Notes: generated by a model not told the origin, from the letters alone. A stretch of DNA of 56,849 bases from Candidatus Limosilactobacillus merdavium (GCA_018883805.1 JAHLFK010000049.1:1-56849), one strand, 5' to 3'; shown: positions 1-9,101, numbered from the stretch's first letter. Numbers and translations: made by a program.

Positions 1-84
1 GCCGTGGTGTGCGAGAATAGCGTGGGCAACTTCGATCATTGAAAGTTCTGATTTGTCTTGGCCGTCAAAAATCTTTAAATCCAA
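1..84 (-). CDS. rpoE: DNA-directed RNA polymerase delta subunit, 5' end only
   Basis: Only the first codons are in the window; the gene runs off the left edge. The readable N-terminus contains GQDKSELSMIEVAHAIL, which matches the start of the delta subunit found in Bacillus and lactobacilli. Delta binds core RNA polymerase and speeds its recycling and promoter discrimination. Start choice is uncertain. A TTG at 84 gives the family-like N-terminus MDLKIF but lies 12 nt after AAGGG. An in-frame ATG at 96 directly abuts AAGGG, which is too close for normal initiation. The DUF1934 gene lies immediately upstream on the same strand, as ywiB lies near rpoE in Bacillus. Confidence 0.85.
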   Translation of the reverse strand, partial: MDLKIFDGQDKSELSMIEVAHAILAHHG

Positions 85-128
85 ATTGGTGCACATCCCT
101 TCAAAAGTCTAAATTACAGTATACAATG

Positions 129-557
129 CTAAGCTGCAAATTGCAATTGAACTTGGTAAGTTCCGATTAATTGTTCGTTTGCCGTTAATTGGTATTCCAA
201 ATCAATCGATCCATTGACATCTTCAGGATCAAATTCAACATTTAACCGATTAGTGGTTACCATCATTCCAATAATCCCGTATTCTGTCCGATACCGTGTC
301 TTCGTTGGTTGTTCGAGTTGGAATTCAAAATTTGTTTCTCGAACGCCACTCCTCCTTAAATGAACAGCGTTATCTGACAGACGGAATTGTACAGGTGTTA
401 CTGTTCCGCCTTGGTGTTCCTGATAGCGGAGATAGTATTTACCATTAATCTCTACGAATTGGCCTTGTTCATCAAAAGTATATTGGTCACGTTGGCCATC
501 CTGTTCCATGCTGGTAGTTAATTGAATATGTACTGGTACTGCACGCTTGATGTTCAA
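129..557 (-). CDS. DUF1934 family protein (YwiB-like)
   Basis: A 142-residue cytoplasmic protein with no signal peptide or membrane segment, rich in beta-forming stretches. Length and the closing pattern (LEYQLTANEQLIGTYQVQL) fit the DUF1934 family, thought to adopt a calycin-like barrel; no reaction is known. The gene lies just upstream of rpoE on the same strand, an arrangement seen around ywiB-argS-rpoE in Firmicutes. The start is odd: the only in-frame start at the head of the reading frame is TTG, only about 2 nt after a perfect AGGAGG, so initiation at an unusual codon slightly downstream is possible. Family assignment is fairly firm, function unknown. Confidence 0.75.
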   Translation of the reverse strand: MNIKRAVPVHIQLTTSMEQDGQRDQYTFDEQGQFVEINGKYYLRYQEHQGGTVTPVQFRLSDNAVHLRRSGVRETNFEFQLEQPTKTRYRTEYGIIGMMVTTNRLNVEFDPEDVNGSIDLEYQLTANEQLIGTYQVQLQFAA

Positions 558-607
558 AACCTCCTAAAATATTTCTGATTTGATTATAACTGTTTTCTGT
601 CTCTGAA

Positions 608-636
608 TGTTATTATCTTGCCTAGTTTAGTATAAT
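608..636 (+). promoter_or_regulatory. candidate promoter for the lipL operon
   Basis: A perfect TATAAT at 631-636 lies about 48 nt before the ATG of the lipL-type gene, in the AT-rich gap between the divergent DUF1934 gene and this operon. The -35 hexamer 17 nt upstream (TGTTAT) is weak. Confidence 0.4.
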
Positions 637-683
637 AAAAATGTTAAATATTGCCACTATTTCTATAGAAAAGAAGATTAATT

Positions 684-1508
684 ATGATTAATATTGCAAA
701 TCAACATGTTGAAACTTTCTATCAACCTTTAAAACCCGAAAATAATTTATCGTCATTTGCTTATACCAACGCTCTGTTGCGTTCAAGCGACAACTTACCA
801 TCGCCTGTTCTTCATTCATGGATTCTTGACGACACAATTATCTTAGGATTGAAGGATCAACGGTTGCCTCATATTACTTCTGCGCTTAAATTTCTTGAGA
901 GCAAGGGACTCCACTACTTCATTCGTAATTCTGGTGGTCTGGCCGTTGTAAGTGATTCTGGAATTCTTAACTTTTCCATTTTTCTCCCTTGGCATGTAGT
1001 CGGTGGAGAACTCAAGATTGATGAGGCTTACCAAGTAATGACTGATGTTGTTAGTGCGGCATTTCCTGAATTGACAATTGAAACTGGTGAAATCACTCAC
1101 TCATATTGTCCAGGAACTTTTGACTTAAGTGTTAATGGTCAAAAGATCGGCGGAATGTCTCAACGGCGAAACAAGTCCGGAGTTGTAGTGATGCTGTACC
1201 TTAGTGTTAACGGTCCGCAAATGCTCCGCGGTGAAGTTATCCGCGATTTTTATACTCAGGGGTTGCAAAATGAAGAAAATAAATGGAACTTTCCAGATAT
1301 TTGGCCAACCGCAATGACTACCCTTGAGGAACTTCTTGGCACAAAACTTAGTCTCAACGATGCTAACCAGCGTTTATTAAACGTCTTCAAAGATCGTGGG
1401 ACCGAAGCACTTCAACAAGCAATGTGGTCAAGAGATTTCATTAACTACCTTAGCCAAGAATCTACAACAATCGACCACCTTCAAGAACGCCTTCAAAGGG
1501 AGGAATAA
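684..1508 (+). CDS. lipL: LipL-type lipoyl/octanoyl amidotransferase (lipoate-protein ligase A family)
   Basis: A 274-residue member of the BPL/LplA fold. The lipoyl-binding signature RNSGGLAV is at residues 81-88. A SYCPGTFDLS block carries Cys142, followed 12 residues later by Lys154. The same Cys/Lys pair and spacing is catalytic in Bacillus LipL (YwfL), which moves octanoyl or lipoyl groups from GcvH to E2 subunits. That separates it from ATP-using ligases, which lack the cysteine. The ribosome-binding site is weak (AAGAAG). The HD-domain gene starts 5 nt after the stop, with its AGGGAGGA overlapping the end of this gene, so they form one operon. The ywfL-ywfO proximity of Bacillus is preserved. 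Subtype (LipL rather than LipM) rests on the Cys/Lys spacing. Confidence 0.82.
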   Translation: MINIANQHVETFYQPLKPENNLSSFAYTNALLRSSDNLPSPVLHSWILDDTIILGLKDQRLPHITSALKFLESKGLHYFIRNSGGLAVVSDSGILNFSIFLPWHVVGGELKIDEAYQVMTDVVSAAFPELTIETGEITHSYCPGTFDLSVNGQKIGGMSQRRNKSGVVVMLYLSVNGPQMLRGEVIRDFYTQGLQNEENKWNFPDIWPTAMTTLEELLGTKLSLNDANQRLLNVFKDRGTEALQQAMWSRDFINYLSQESTTIDHLQERLQREE

Positions 1509-1513
1509 GCAGA

Positions 1514-2878
1514 ATGTCCTTTCAGGATGAACAACTTGCCAAAGAAAAAGTATTTCGTGACCCTATTCACGGTCAGATCATTGTTGATAACCAGATCCTT
1601 CTTGATCTGATTAATACCCCTGAATTTCAGCGTCTTCGCCGGATCAAACAGTTGGGAACAACATCCCTAACCTTCCACGGTGCTGAACATTCCCGTTTTG
1701 GTCATTGCCTTGGTGTATATGAGATTACCAGAAGAATGTGCAATCGATTCCAGCGAAACTATCCCACACGAGTTCCTGGAGATGGGTTATGGGATGATCG
1801 TGAACGTCCAGTTGCCCTCTGTGCTGCCCTTCTTCACGATCTTGGTCATGGTCCATACTCACATACCTTTGAGCATATTTTCCATACTAATCATGAAGCA
1901 ATTACCCGGGAAATTATTACAAGTCCTTCAACCAATGTTAATAAAATTCTTCGCCGGGTTTCACCAAGTTTTCCCGAGGAAGTCGCAAGTGTAATTGACC
2001 ATTCTTACCGCAACCCCCAAGTCGTTCAGATGATTTCTAGTCAGGTTGACGCCGATCGAATGGATTACCTCCAACGAGACTCCTATTACACGGGAACTAA
2101 CTACGGAAAGTTCGATTTAGATCGAGTCCTTTTAATGATGCGGCCAATCAAAAGCGGAATTGCATTTGACATCTCTGGAATGCATGCGGTTGAAGATTAT
2201 ATTATCAGCCGTTTGCAAATGTACCTGCAGGTTTACTTCCATCCTGTTTCCAGATCTATGGAAGTCATTCTTGATCACCTGTTAATGCGTGCAAAGTACA
2301 TTTACCAACACCCAAGTGAATTTGAGCCTGAATTTACCCCTTACATGTTAATGCCTTTCTTTAACAACCGCTTTACGCTAGATGACTACCTAGCACTTGA
2401 TGATGGTGTCCTCACTACCTACTTTAACCATTGGACACATTCCCGTGATGAAATTCTGAGCGACCTTGCACGACGTTTCTTGGATCGGCGGCCACTGAAA
2501 TCTGCACTTTACGATGAACATTCAAAACCATTGCTACCTAAGTTACGGAAGCTTATCCAAACAGCTGGTTTTAACAGCGAATATTACACAGCAGTTAATG
2601 ATAGTTTTAAGCTCCCTTACGACACTTACAATCCACAAAATTCAAACCCGCAAACGCAAATTGAATTAATTCAACCGGATGGCGATTTGATTGAACTTTC
2701 GCAAGTAAGTACACTGGTAGCTAGTGTTTCTGGTAAGGAAGCCGGGGATCAACGTTTCTTCTTCCCTAAAGAAATGTTAAACCAACACCAGGACATTGAA
2801 ATTTTTGAACCAATTTACGAAGAATTCCAGAGCTATATCCAAAATAATCATGTTGTTAACCCAAAGGAGAATAAATAA
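1514..2878 (+). CDS. HD-domain phosphohydrolase (YwfO/dNTP triphosphohydrolase-like)
   Basis: A 454-residue cytoplasmic HD-superfamily enzyme. The metal ligands are visible: His64 (HSRFGHCLG), the His108-Asp109 pair in LLHDLGHGPYSH, and an Asp in SSQVDADRMDYLQRDSYYTG (roughly 175-190). This set is typical of the SAMHD1/dGTPase clan; relatives in Bacillus (YwfO) and Enterococcus hydrolyse dNTPs to the deoxynucleoside and triphosphate. The start has a good AGGGAGGAATAAGCAG site. The stop overlaps the next ATG by one base (TAATG), indicating translational coupling with the HAD phosphatase. Family is firm; the exact nucleotide substrate is inferred. Confidence 0.88.
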   Translation: MSFQDEQLAKEKVFRDPIHGQIIVDNQILLDLINTPEFQRLRRIKQLGTTSLTFHGAEHSRFGHCLGVYEITRRMCNRFQRNYPTRVPGDGLWDDRERPVALCAALLHDLGHGPYSHTFEHIFHTNHEAITREIITSPSTNVNKILRRVSPSFPEEVASVIDHSYRNPQVVQMISSQVDADRMDYLQRDSYYTGTNYGKFDLDRVLLMMRPIKSGIAFDISGMHAVEDYIISRLQMYLQVYFHPVSRSMEVILDHLLMRAKYIYQHPSEFEPEFTPYMLMPFFNNRFTLDDYLALDDGVLTTYFNHWTHSRDEILSDLARRFLDRRPLKSALYDEHSKPLLPKLRKLIQTAGFNSEYYTAVNDSFKLPYDTYNPQNSNPQTQIELIQPDGDLIELSQVSTLVASVSGKEAGDQRFFFPKEMLNQHQDIEIFEPIYEEFQSYIQNNHVVNPKENK

Positions 2879-3696
2879 TGGCAATTAAGTTAGTAGCAAT
2901 CGATATCGATGCAACATTAATTAACGATCAACGGCAAATTACTGAACGAACAAAACAAGCAATCAAAAAAGCCAGTCAACAAGGTGTCAAAGTCGTTCTT
3001 TGTACTGGAAGACCAATGACTGGTGTTGATGGCTATTTAACTGAACTAGGATTGAACCATCAAGATGATGAATATGTAATTAGTTTTAACGGTGCCTTAG
3101 CACAAACCACTAATGAAAATGTCCTAGTTAATTACACGTTGTCGTTTGATGATTATATCGATTGGCAAGCATTCTGCCTTAAGAACAATGTTAAGTCCCA
3201 AATTGAATCACGTGATTATATCTACACCATCAATCGTGATTTAAGTCCATGGACAATTCACGAATCTGATCTAGTTAGCATGCCTGTCCGCGTTCGTTCT
3301 CTTGACGAGATGGTACATACCCAGGATCAATACGTACTTGCCAAAGGAATGATGTTAGGTAATAAAGATGAACTTGATATCGCCCAACCAAAAGTCATCA
3401 AGGAATTCGGTGATCGGTTTACCATTATCCGGAGTGAAGACTTCTACCTTGAAGTTATTAATCACAAAGCAAGTAAGGGAAGCACTCTGAAAGTCTTAAG
3501 TGAAGAACTAGGAATCAAGCAGGATGAAGTAATGGCTCTTGGAAACGCTCAAAATGATAACTCAATGATTGAATATGCTGGTCTAGGCGTCGCAATGGGT
3601 AATTCCGTTCCTGAAACTAAAGCCGTTGCCAATGTAATCACCGATACAAATAATAATGACGGTGTTGGCAAGGCAATTGAAAAGTATGTTTTATAA
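2878..3696 (+). CDS. Cof-type HAD-IIB phosphatase
   Basis: A 272-residue HAD hydrolase of the Cof/YidA class that dephosphorylates sugar phosphates or similar small metabolites. Motif I is IDIDATL with Asp9 and Asp11; motif II/III features follow, with a C2-type cap between about residues 85 and 190. Motif IV reads GNAQNDNSM, where the first Asp of the usual GDxxND is Asn; the second Asp is kept, so activity is likely. It is the last gene of the lipL-HD-HAD operon and is followed by a strong terminator. The physiological substrate cannot be read from the sequence. Confidence 0.85.
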   Translation: MAIKLVAIDIDATLINDQRQITERTKQAIKKASQQGVKVVLCTGRPMTGVDGYLTELGLNHQDDEYVISFNGALAQTTNENVLVNYTLSFDDYIDWQAFCLKNNVKSQIESRDYIYTINRDLSPWTIHESDLVSMPVRVRSLDEMVHTQDQYVLAKGMMLGNKDELDIAQPKVIKEFGDRFTIIRSEDFYLEVINHKASKGSTLKVLSEELGIKQDEVMALGNAQNDNSMIEYAGLGVAMGNSVPETKAVANVITDTNNNDGVGKAIEKYVL

Positions 3697-3715
3697 TCAA
3701 TAGAGTAAATTAAGA

Positions 3716-3757
3716 AAGCTTGATAGAAACCAGCGCTGGTTTTATCAAGCTTTTTCT
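3716..3757. terminator. bidirectional rho-independent terminator
   Basis: A long stem AAGCTTGATA / TATCAAGCTT encloses a second perfect palindrome AAACCAGCGCTGGTTT. It ends in TTTTTCTTTT on the plus strand, with an A-rich run on the other side. It serves the HAD gene and the convergent hydrolase gene. Confidence 0.9.
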
Positions 3758-3759
3758 TT

Positions 3760-4647
3760 TTATAATCTCCGAATCTTTTTATCTGTCGCGTGCTCTTTAA
3801 CGTTAAAAGTCGTAACTTCTCCTGTTAGCTGATTATGAAAGTGATATTCCCCACTCTGTCGATCAATGATTGCCTGATAGTGAGTATAGTTATGCGCATG
3901 TTTCTCATTCTTCGGAATAGTCACTAAGGAGAGAAATTTCTTTAATTCATCACTGCTCGTAATCTTGGAACCCCAGCGTGTTCGCGCAGCTAAAATAAAA
4001 CGCTCACTAGAATTACGACCATCAATCGCTGCAGTCGAATGTTCTAAGCCACGCTTTGTCAGTTCTGTAAAAGTGGTTCCTTCATCGTTTCCTAAATATG
4101 AATTCATCTTTGCAACCTGTTCTGGAAACGCAGGCGTGTTAGTATAAACGCCAATCGTATTTTTAAATACTACCAACTTACCATCTAAGGGTTCGATACC
4201 ATAAGTCCCGGTATCATCCATCAGTAACCAGTGGAATGGATATTGTTGCCCATCAAACCACCGTTCTTTTACTACGACTACATTATCCAAGTCAGCAATC
4301 ACATCACGGACCGTTGCGTGGCTTGCTAGTACCCAATGGATAAAATCTTGTGGGGTCAGTAATTGTTTTTCCGCTTCTAGCTGGCCATAACTAGCAGCTA
4401 CCGGAAAGAACAGTTCAGCACAGACTAATCCCTTTTCATTAATCGCATCCCCAATTAAATAGTGATCGTCAACTACTCGCATTCCACCAAGAATTGCATA
4501 TTGATCGGTAATCACTGACTGGTTATTAGTCGCTGGCAACCATTGATAGCCAGCTGGGAGGAAGGTTAATTTCCACGGTGTTCGTGGCGGAAAATCCATC
4601 GTTCTGCCAAATAAATTTTCATTGTCTAAAGTTAATACCGTACACAT
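3760..4647 (-). CDS. choloylglycine hydrolase family Ntn amidase, penicillin V acylase-like
   Basis: A 295-residue Ntn hydrolase that cleaves linear C-N amide bonds. Cys2 becomes the catalytic N-terminal nucleophile after Met removal. Arg15 and Asp18 (FGRTMDF), Asn170 (YTNTPAF) and Arg216 (SSERF) fit the conserved active-site set. Where bile salt hydrolases carry the diagnostic Asn (about position 82, LNFPG), this protein has Phe80 (AELFFPVAASY), and penicillin V acylases have Tyr. It is also shorter than typical BSH (about 315-325). I therefore favour penicillin acylase or N-acyl amide hydrolysis over bile salt hydrolysis. No signal peptide, so it is cytoplasmic. The start has only a weak GGTGA site. 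Confidence 0.8.
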   Translation of the reverse strand: MCTVLTLDNENLFGRTMDFPPRTPWKLTFLPAGYQWLPATNNQSVITDQYAILGGMRVVDDHYLIGDAINEKGLVCAELFFPVAASYGQLEAEKQLLTPQDFIHWVLASHATVRDVIADLDNVVVVKERWFDGQQYPFHWLLMDDTGTYGIEPLDGKLVVFKNTIGVYTNTPAFPEQVAKMNSYLGNDEGTTFTELTKRGLEHSTAAIDGRNSSERFILAARTRWGSKITSSDELKKFLSLVTIPKNEKHAHNYTHYQAIIDRQSGEYHFHNQLTGEVTTFNVKEHATDKKIRRL

Positions 4648-4717
4648 TTAATTCACCAGCTTTCAAACCACATAGCTGTCTACCAACGGTCCGTAATTTT
4701 CACTATTTAAAAAGAGA

Positions 4718-4875
4718 GTGGGACTAGACTCGTTTACGAGTTTATAGTCCCACCTCCGCGAGGATGGCTAGGAACTCTGGGCGTTGATTTATCAACGTTC
4801 AGAGTCCAGACAGCTACCGCGCTGTAACTAAAATATCTCTAAATTAGTAAAGAGGTCGAGTTATTTCCCGGCCTC
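4718..4875 (-). other. highly structured 3' region with terminator downstream of the lipoprotein gene
   Basis: Four hairpins follow one another: 4852-4875 (GAGG..CCTC), about 4811-4824, 4773-4805 (AACTCTG..CGTTGAT / ATCAACG..CAGAGT) and 4718-4753 (GTGGGACTA / TAGTCCCAC, with ACTCG/CGAGT inside). Read on the reverse strand, the last is followed by TCTCTTTTT and works as the terminator of the lipoprotein gene. GTGGGAC-type hairpins recur in genomes of lactic acid bacteria, so this may be a dispersed element. No second copy lies in this window. Confidence 0.6.
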
Positions 4876-4897
4876 CCTCATTAATTAAATATGCGAA

Positions 4898-5581
4898 TTA
4901 TTGTAATTTAGTTACCGCACCTGTTTGACCATTGTATTGGTAAATGCCAATCAAGTTTGAAACGGTGTTATCACTATTATTTTGACGAACTTCTAACTTA
5001 TAAACGTTGCCGCTGGCAGAAGTTGGGATAATTTGGTAACCCTTTTCGCCAGTAAAGCCCATCTTGTTTGCAAATGCTTCAACTACACGGTCACTTGTAT
5101 TTGCGGAAGCTTCTTGATTAGCAATCCGTTGACTTGATGATGTAGTTGTAGTTGATGCTTTTTGGCTTTGTTGCCGTTTGTTAATCTTTGATTGAAGTGA
5201 AGTATATGCATCACGCATTGCGGTGCTAGTTGACTTCAATGGCTTCAAACTAGCTGAAGCTGTTTGGTAATCACCATTATCATAAGCCCGCTTAGCAGAA
5301 ATATAATTTTGCAAATCACTCTTCAGATTATTTGCTTCATCTGAAGGATTACTAGTCTTGTTTAAGCTATCATAAGCCCCTTGAAAATCATTGTTGCGAA
5401 TTGAACGGTTAGCAGAACGAACCGCTTTAGTCGCATCATTTTCTGATGATCGAGCACTACTGGTAGATGAGCTCTTCGTTGAACTAGCTGTTTGGTTGTT
5501 GCCACAACCAGCTAAAGTTAATGCCAGAGTTAACGCTGCAGCACCTACCGAAACATTCTTGAAGAACTTATTTACTGTCAT
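4898..5581 (-). CDS. putative surface lipoprotein
   Basis: A 227-residue protein with a lipoprotein signal peptide: basic start, hydrophobic run and lipobox LAGC with Cys26. A Ser/Thr-rich linker follows (about 30-50), then a helical region (about 55-140) with two TPR-like short repeats (NNDFQGAYDSL, DNGDYQTASASL), another Ser/Thr linker, and a compact C-terminal domain of about 60 residues ending NGQTGAVTKLQ. It should be anchored on the outer face of the membrane. The start is the ATG at 5581, because AGGAGG lies 7 nt before it; the longer reading frame upstream lacks a site. No named family is recognised with confidence. Confidence 0.8.
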   Translation of the reverse strand: MTVNKFFKNVSVGAAALTLALTLAGCGNNQTASSTKSSSTSSARSSENDATKAVRSANRSIRNNDFQGAYDSLNKTSNPSDEANNLKSDLQNYISAKRAYDNGDYQTASASLKPLKSTSTAMRDAYTSLQSKINKRQQSQKASTTTTSSSQRIANQEASANTSDRVVEAFANKMGFTGEKGYQIIPTSASGNVYKLEVRQNNSDNTVSNLIGIYQYNGQTGAVTKLQ

Positions 5582-5694
5582 AATTACTCCTCCTTTTATT
5601 CCACCCATAATTATACCATGCTCTACCCTATTCATTCCTACTCTGACCGGCTCTTAAGAATATCGTAATTAATAAGGAATCCTGATTTAACAAG

Positions 5695-5734
5695 AAAAAG
5701 CACTAAGTATTCATTTCTAAATACTTAGTGCTTT
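5695..5734 (-). terminator. prs terminator
   Basis: Stem AAGCACTAAGTATT / AATACTTAGTGCTT with an 8-nt loop. On the reverse strand it is followed by TTTTTCTTG. It lies 22 nt after the prs stop codon. Confidence 0.9.
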
Positions 5735-5756
5735 CACATCACATCAACCTATTTAA

Positions 5757-6740
5757 TTAGATTTCAGCACTCTTGAAAACCTTCTTGAACAATGGGCTAA
5801 CTGGACGGTTTTCATTAATCCGCTTAATTGCAGCGCCAATTAATGGGGCAACTGAAACTTGCTTAATCTTATCAATGTGCTTTTCTTCTGGCAATTGGAT
5901 TGAATCAGTTACAACCACTTCTTTAAGTGGTGACTTTGATAACCGTTCAATTGCAGGGCCAGAAAGAACTGCATGGGTACATGAAGCATAAACTTCATCA
6001 GCACCAGCATCGATCAATGCTTGAGCACCTAAAGTAATGGTACCAGCAGTATCAATCATGTCATCAATCATGATACACTTCTTACCCTTTACGTCACCAA
6101 TAATATTCATAATTTGAGCAACGTTGGCACGTGGACGACGCTTGTCAATAATTGCAATTGGTGACTTAAGGAATTCAGCCAATGCCCGTGCACGAGTAAC
6201 ACCACCGTGATCAGGTGAAATAACAACAGCATCTTGGGCAACGCCTTCCTTAATGAAGTATTCAGCCAATAATGGTGCACCCATTAAGTGATCAACAGGA
6301 ATATCAAAGAATCCTTGAATTTGAGCGGCGTGAAGATCCAAGGCAATTACTCGGTCAACACCGGAGTTTTGTAACATGTTAGCAACCAACTTAGCAGTGA
6401 TTGGTTCACGACTCCGTGCTTTCCGGTCTTGACGTGCGTAACCATAGTAAGGCATTACCACATTGATGGTCTTTGCACTAGCCCGACGTAAGGCATCAAC
6501 CATGATCAACAATTCCATCAAATTATCATTAACAGGTGCTGATGTGGATTGGATAACGTAAACATTATCACCACGAACACTTTCTTCAATGTTAATTTGA
6601 ATTTCACCATCGCTGAAACGGTCAACAGACAACTTACCCAATTCAACGCCAACGTGCTTAGCAATTTTTTCAGCAAGTGGGCGGTTAGAATTCAAGGCAA
6701 AAATCTTCAACTTAGGGTCAAAATAATGATTAGTAGTCAT
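5757..6740 (-). CDS. prs: ribose-phosphate pyrophosphokinase
   Basis: Makes PRPP from ribose 5-phosphate and ATP for nucleotide, His and Trp synthesis. Class I signatures are all present: the flexible catalytic-loop region [43 protein letters not shown] and the PRPP-binding loop [11 protein letters not shown]. The start is ATG 6740 (MTTNHYF), placed 6 nt after GGAGG; an earlier in-frame codon has no site. This gives 327 residues, close to the family norm. It is last in the purR-glmU-prs order also seen in Bacillus and is separated from glmU by a 154-nt leader with a strong hairpin. Confidence 0.97.
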   Translation of the reverse strand: MTTNHYFDPKLKIFALNSNRPLAEKIAKHVGVELGKLSVDRFSDGEIQINIEESVRGDNVYVIQSTSAPVNDNLMELLIMVDALRRASAKTINVVMPYYGYARQDRKARSREPITAKLVANMLQNSGVDRVIALDLHAAQIQGFFDIPVDHLMGAPLLAEYFIKEGVAQDAVVISPDHGGVTRARALAEFLKSPIAIIDKRRPRANVAQIMNIIGDVKGKKCIMIDDMIDTAGTITLGAQALIDAGADEVYASCTHAVLSGPAIERLSKSPLKEVVVTDSIQLPEEKHIDKIKQVSVAPLIGAAIKRINENRPVSPLFKKVFKSAEI

Positions 6741-6769
6741 TGCATCCTCCACTGGATTAATTCAAAACT

Positions 6770-6801
6770 AGGAAGTTGTAGTAGCAAAGCCTACAACTCC
6801 T
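6770..6801 (-). other. hairpin in the prs 5' leader
   Basis: On the reverse strand GGAGTTGTAG and CTACAACTTCC form a stem of about 10 bp around a 9-nt loop, roughly 30-60 nt before the prs start. The 5' arm contains an AAGGAG that resembles a decoy ribosome-binding site. There is no U-tract, so it is not a terminator. A role in prs control or RNA processing is conjecture. Confidence 0.4.
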
Positions 6802-6893
6802 TACTTTAATAATAATTACATGTGTGGCAATCATTATTATATCAACACTTTAATGATATAAATTTGCCGCACAAAAAGCAAGAAAAGAAAAGT

Positions 6894-8258
6894 TTACCAA
6901 GGTAATTTCTTAGCGTAGTTTTCCTTATTAACCTGACGAGCTCGGGCGATTGCCATATCGTATTCTTCAACATTATCAGTAATTGTTGAACCGGCAGCCA
7001 CGAAAGCATTAGCAGCCAAGTTAACTGGTGCAACAAGGTTACTATTACTACCGATAAAGGCGTGATCACCAACATTAGTGTGGTGCTTATTCTTACCGTC
7101 GTAGTTAACAAATACTACTCCACAACCAACATTGATGTTCTTACCAAGAGTGGCGTTACCAATGTATGTAAGGTGGCCAACCTTGGTTCCTTCACCAATG
7201 AATGCCTTCTTGACTTCACAGAAGTTACCAATATGAACATTCTTGCCAATTTCAGCGCCTGGACGAAGGTGACTGTTTGGACCAATATCACTGCCATCAT
7301 GCATTTCAGCTTCTTGAAGGGTAGATGAGGTAATTGTGACTCCATCATGAATTGTTGAATCAACAATCCGTGAGTGAGCACTAATATAACAGTTATCACC
7401 AATCGTGGTGTTTCCTTTAATTACAACTCCGCCTTCGATGACAGTATCTTGGCCAATCTTAACGCCCTCATCAATGTAAGTACTATCAGGATCAAGCATT
7501 GATACACCAGACTTCATCAATTCGGTGTTGATCCGATCCCGCATGATCTTATTAGCACGGGCAAGCGCTACTCGATCATTAACCCCCATGGATTCATCGA
7601 AGTTATCCATCTTGTAGGCAGTAACAATTTCATCTTCACTCTTCAAGATTTCGATAACATCAGTCAAGTAATATTCGCCTTGAGCATTATCGTTGTTAAT
7701 CTTCTTCAATGCTGCAAAGAGTTTCTTGTTATCAAAGCAGTAAACCCCAGTATTGATTTCATGAATTGCTTGTTCTTCTGGAGTAGCATCCTTTTGTTCA
7801 ACAATCCGTTCAACAATTCCAACATCATTCCGAACGATCCGGCCATAGCCTGTTGGATCTGGAGCAACTGAAGTCAAAATGGTAGCTGCTGCATGACGTT
7901 GTTCATGGTATTCAAATAACTTCTTAAAAGTTTCAGCAGTGAACAATGGGGTATCACCACTAACAACAACAGTTTCACCGTCTTCGTCAGCTAATAGATC
8001 TTTAGCTTGCATTACCGCATGGCCAGTCCCCAATTGTTGATTTTGCAAAGCAAACTTGGTCCGATCACCGATAACTTCCTTAACCTTATCAGCACCGAAA
8101 CCAACAATGGTAATGATGTTTTCAATATCAGCCTTTTCAAGTTGGCCAACAACATGTTCTACCATTGTCTTTCCACATACTTGGTGCAATACCTTGTATA
8201 ACTTAGAACGCATCCGGGTTCCCTTACCGGCTGCTAAAATAATTGCATTCCGCTTCAT
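6894..8258 (-). CDS. glmU: bifunctional GlmU: GlcNAc-1-P uridyltransferase / glucosamine-1-P acetyltransferase
   Basis: 454 residues, the normal length. The N-terminal pyrophosphorylase domain begins with [11 protein letters not shown] and has the later Lys in VLHQVCGK. From about residue 255 a left-handed beta-helix of hexapeptide repeats (isoleucine-rich turns such as [10 protein letters not shown]) forms the acetyltransferase, with the conserved [11 protein letters not shown] block. It makes UDP-GlcNAc for peptidoglycan and teichoic acid. purR ends only 9 nt upstream, so they are cotranscribed. Confidence 0.97.
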   Translation of the reverse strand: MKRNAIILAAGKGTRMRSKLYKVLHQVCGKTMVEHVVGQLEKADIENIITIVGFGADKVKEVIGDRTKFALQNQQLGTGHAVMQAKDLLADEDGETVVVSGDTPLFTAETFKKLFEYHEQRHAAATILTSVAPDPTGYGRIVRNDVGIVERIVEQKDATPEEQAIHEINTGVYCFDNKKLFAALKKINNDNAQGEYYLTDVIEILKSEDEIVTAYKMDNFDESMGVNDRVALARANKIMRDRINTELMKSGVSMLDPDSTYIDEGVKIGQDTVIEGGVVIKGNTTIGDNCYISAHSRIVDSTIHDGVTITSSTLQEAEMHDGSDIGPNSHLRPGAEIGKNVHIGNFCEVKKAFIGEGTKVGHLTYIGNATLGKNINVGCGVVFVNYDGKNKHHTNVGDHAFIGSNSNLVAPVNLAANAFVAAGSTITDNVEEYDMAIARARQVNKENYAKKLPW

Positions 8259-8267
8259 TCTGCTACT

Positions 8268-9101
8268 TTACTCCTTCTCAAAAACATCTTGAATAAAACT
8301 ACCAGGGCCTGCTTGAATGGTCTTCTTTTCGTCATCAACCGCATTAACCTTAATTAATGAGGTACAGTTATCGACTAGCCGCTTACCAGAGACCTCTCCT
8401 TCAGCTAAAACAGTCATCCCAACCAAGTTAGCGTCAAATTCTTTAATCAATGACTTCATTCCATTGAGGGTTCCCCCACCCTTCATGAAATCATCAACAA
8501 TGACAACATTGGCACCAGCAGATAATGTCCGCCGTGATAGTTCCATCTTCTTAATCCGCTTTACAGAACCAGAAACGTAATTAACGCTCACTGTTGGTCC
8601 TTCAGTGATGTGAGAACTATTCCGCACAATCACAAATGGCTTGTTCAAGTACATTGCTACACTTTGGGCAATCGGAATTCCCTTTGTCTCCACTGTCATA
8701 ATCACGTCAACGTCTTGATCAACGTACTGGGTGGCAATCAACCGCCCAACCCGCCGTAAAATATCAGGCCGACCAATCAAGTCAGAAAGATAAACGTAAT
8801 CCCCAGGTAACAAACGAGTATCGTCACTAACTGCGTCAACGAGATCGGCAATCGCCTTTTCAGCATTTTCCTTTGAATAGAATGGTGTTAAAACGGCACC
8901 GCCACTTGCACCAGGAATTGTTTCTAGGCGACCCATTCCCCACGAGTGGAAGGTGTGCCGAATAATACTAAGATCTTCACTAATTGAAGACTTAGCTGAA
9001 TCATACCGTTCCCCGAAAAACTTAAGTGAAACGAGTGAACGAGGGTGTTCCATTAAATATCTTGTCATATCGACAAGCCGGTTACTACGTCTAACCTTCA
9101 T
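8268..9101 (-). CDS. purR: pur operon repressor PurR (Gram-positive type)
   Basis: 277 residues: an N-terminal winged helix (MKVRRSNRLVDMTRYL, about 1-75) fused to a type I phosphoribosyltransferase-like domain with the PRPP-binding loop VVIVDDFMKGGGT. In Bacillus this protein represses purine genes and is released by PRPP, so its linkage to prs is meaningful. Start is ATG 9101, preceded by GGAGG at a spacing of 8; the longer frame upstream lacks a site. Its stop lies 9 nt before glmU. Confidence 0.95.
   Translation of the reverse strand: MKVRRSNRLVDMTRYLMEHPRSLVSLKFFGERYDSAKSSISEDLSIIRHTFHSWGMGRLETIPGASGGAVLTPFYSKENAEKAIADLVDAVSDDTRLLPGDYVYLSDLIGRPDILRRVGRLIATQYVDQDVDVIMTVETKGIPIAQSVAMYLNKPFVIVRNSSHITEGPTVSVNYVSGSVKRIKKMELSRRTLSAGANVVIVDDFMKGGGTLNGMKSLIKEFDANLVGMTVLAEGEVSGKRLVDNCTSLIKVNAVDDEKKTIQAGPGSFIQDVFEKE

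Noticed and set aside
1680..1994. 104-codon plus-strand frame inside the HD-domain gene
   Set aside because: Out of frame with the clearly conserved HD protein and without its own start signals.
6842..7402. Open frames of 89 and 95 codons on the reverse strand in another frame of glmU
   Set aside because: They lie wholly or mostly within glmU, use a frame with no ribosome-binding site and give low-complexity hydrophobic products; glmU's hexapeptide repeat codons keep the shadow frame open.
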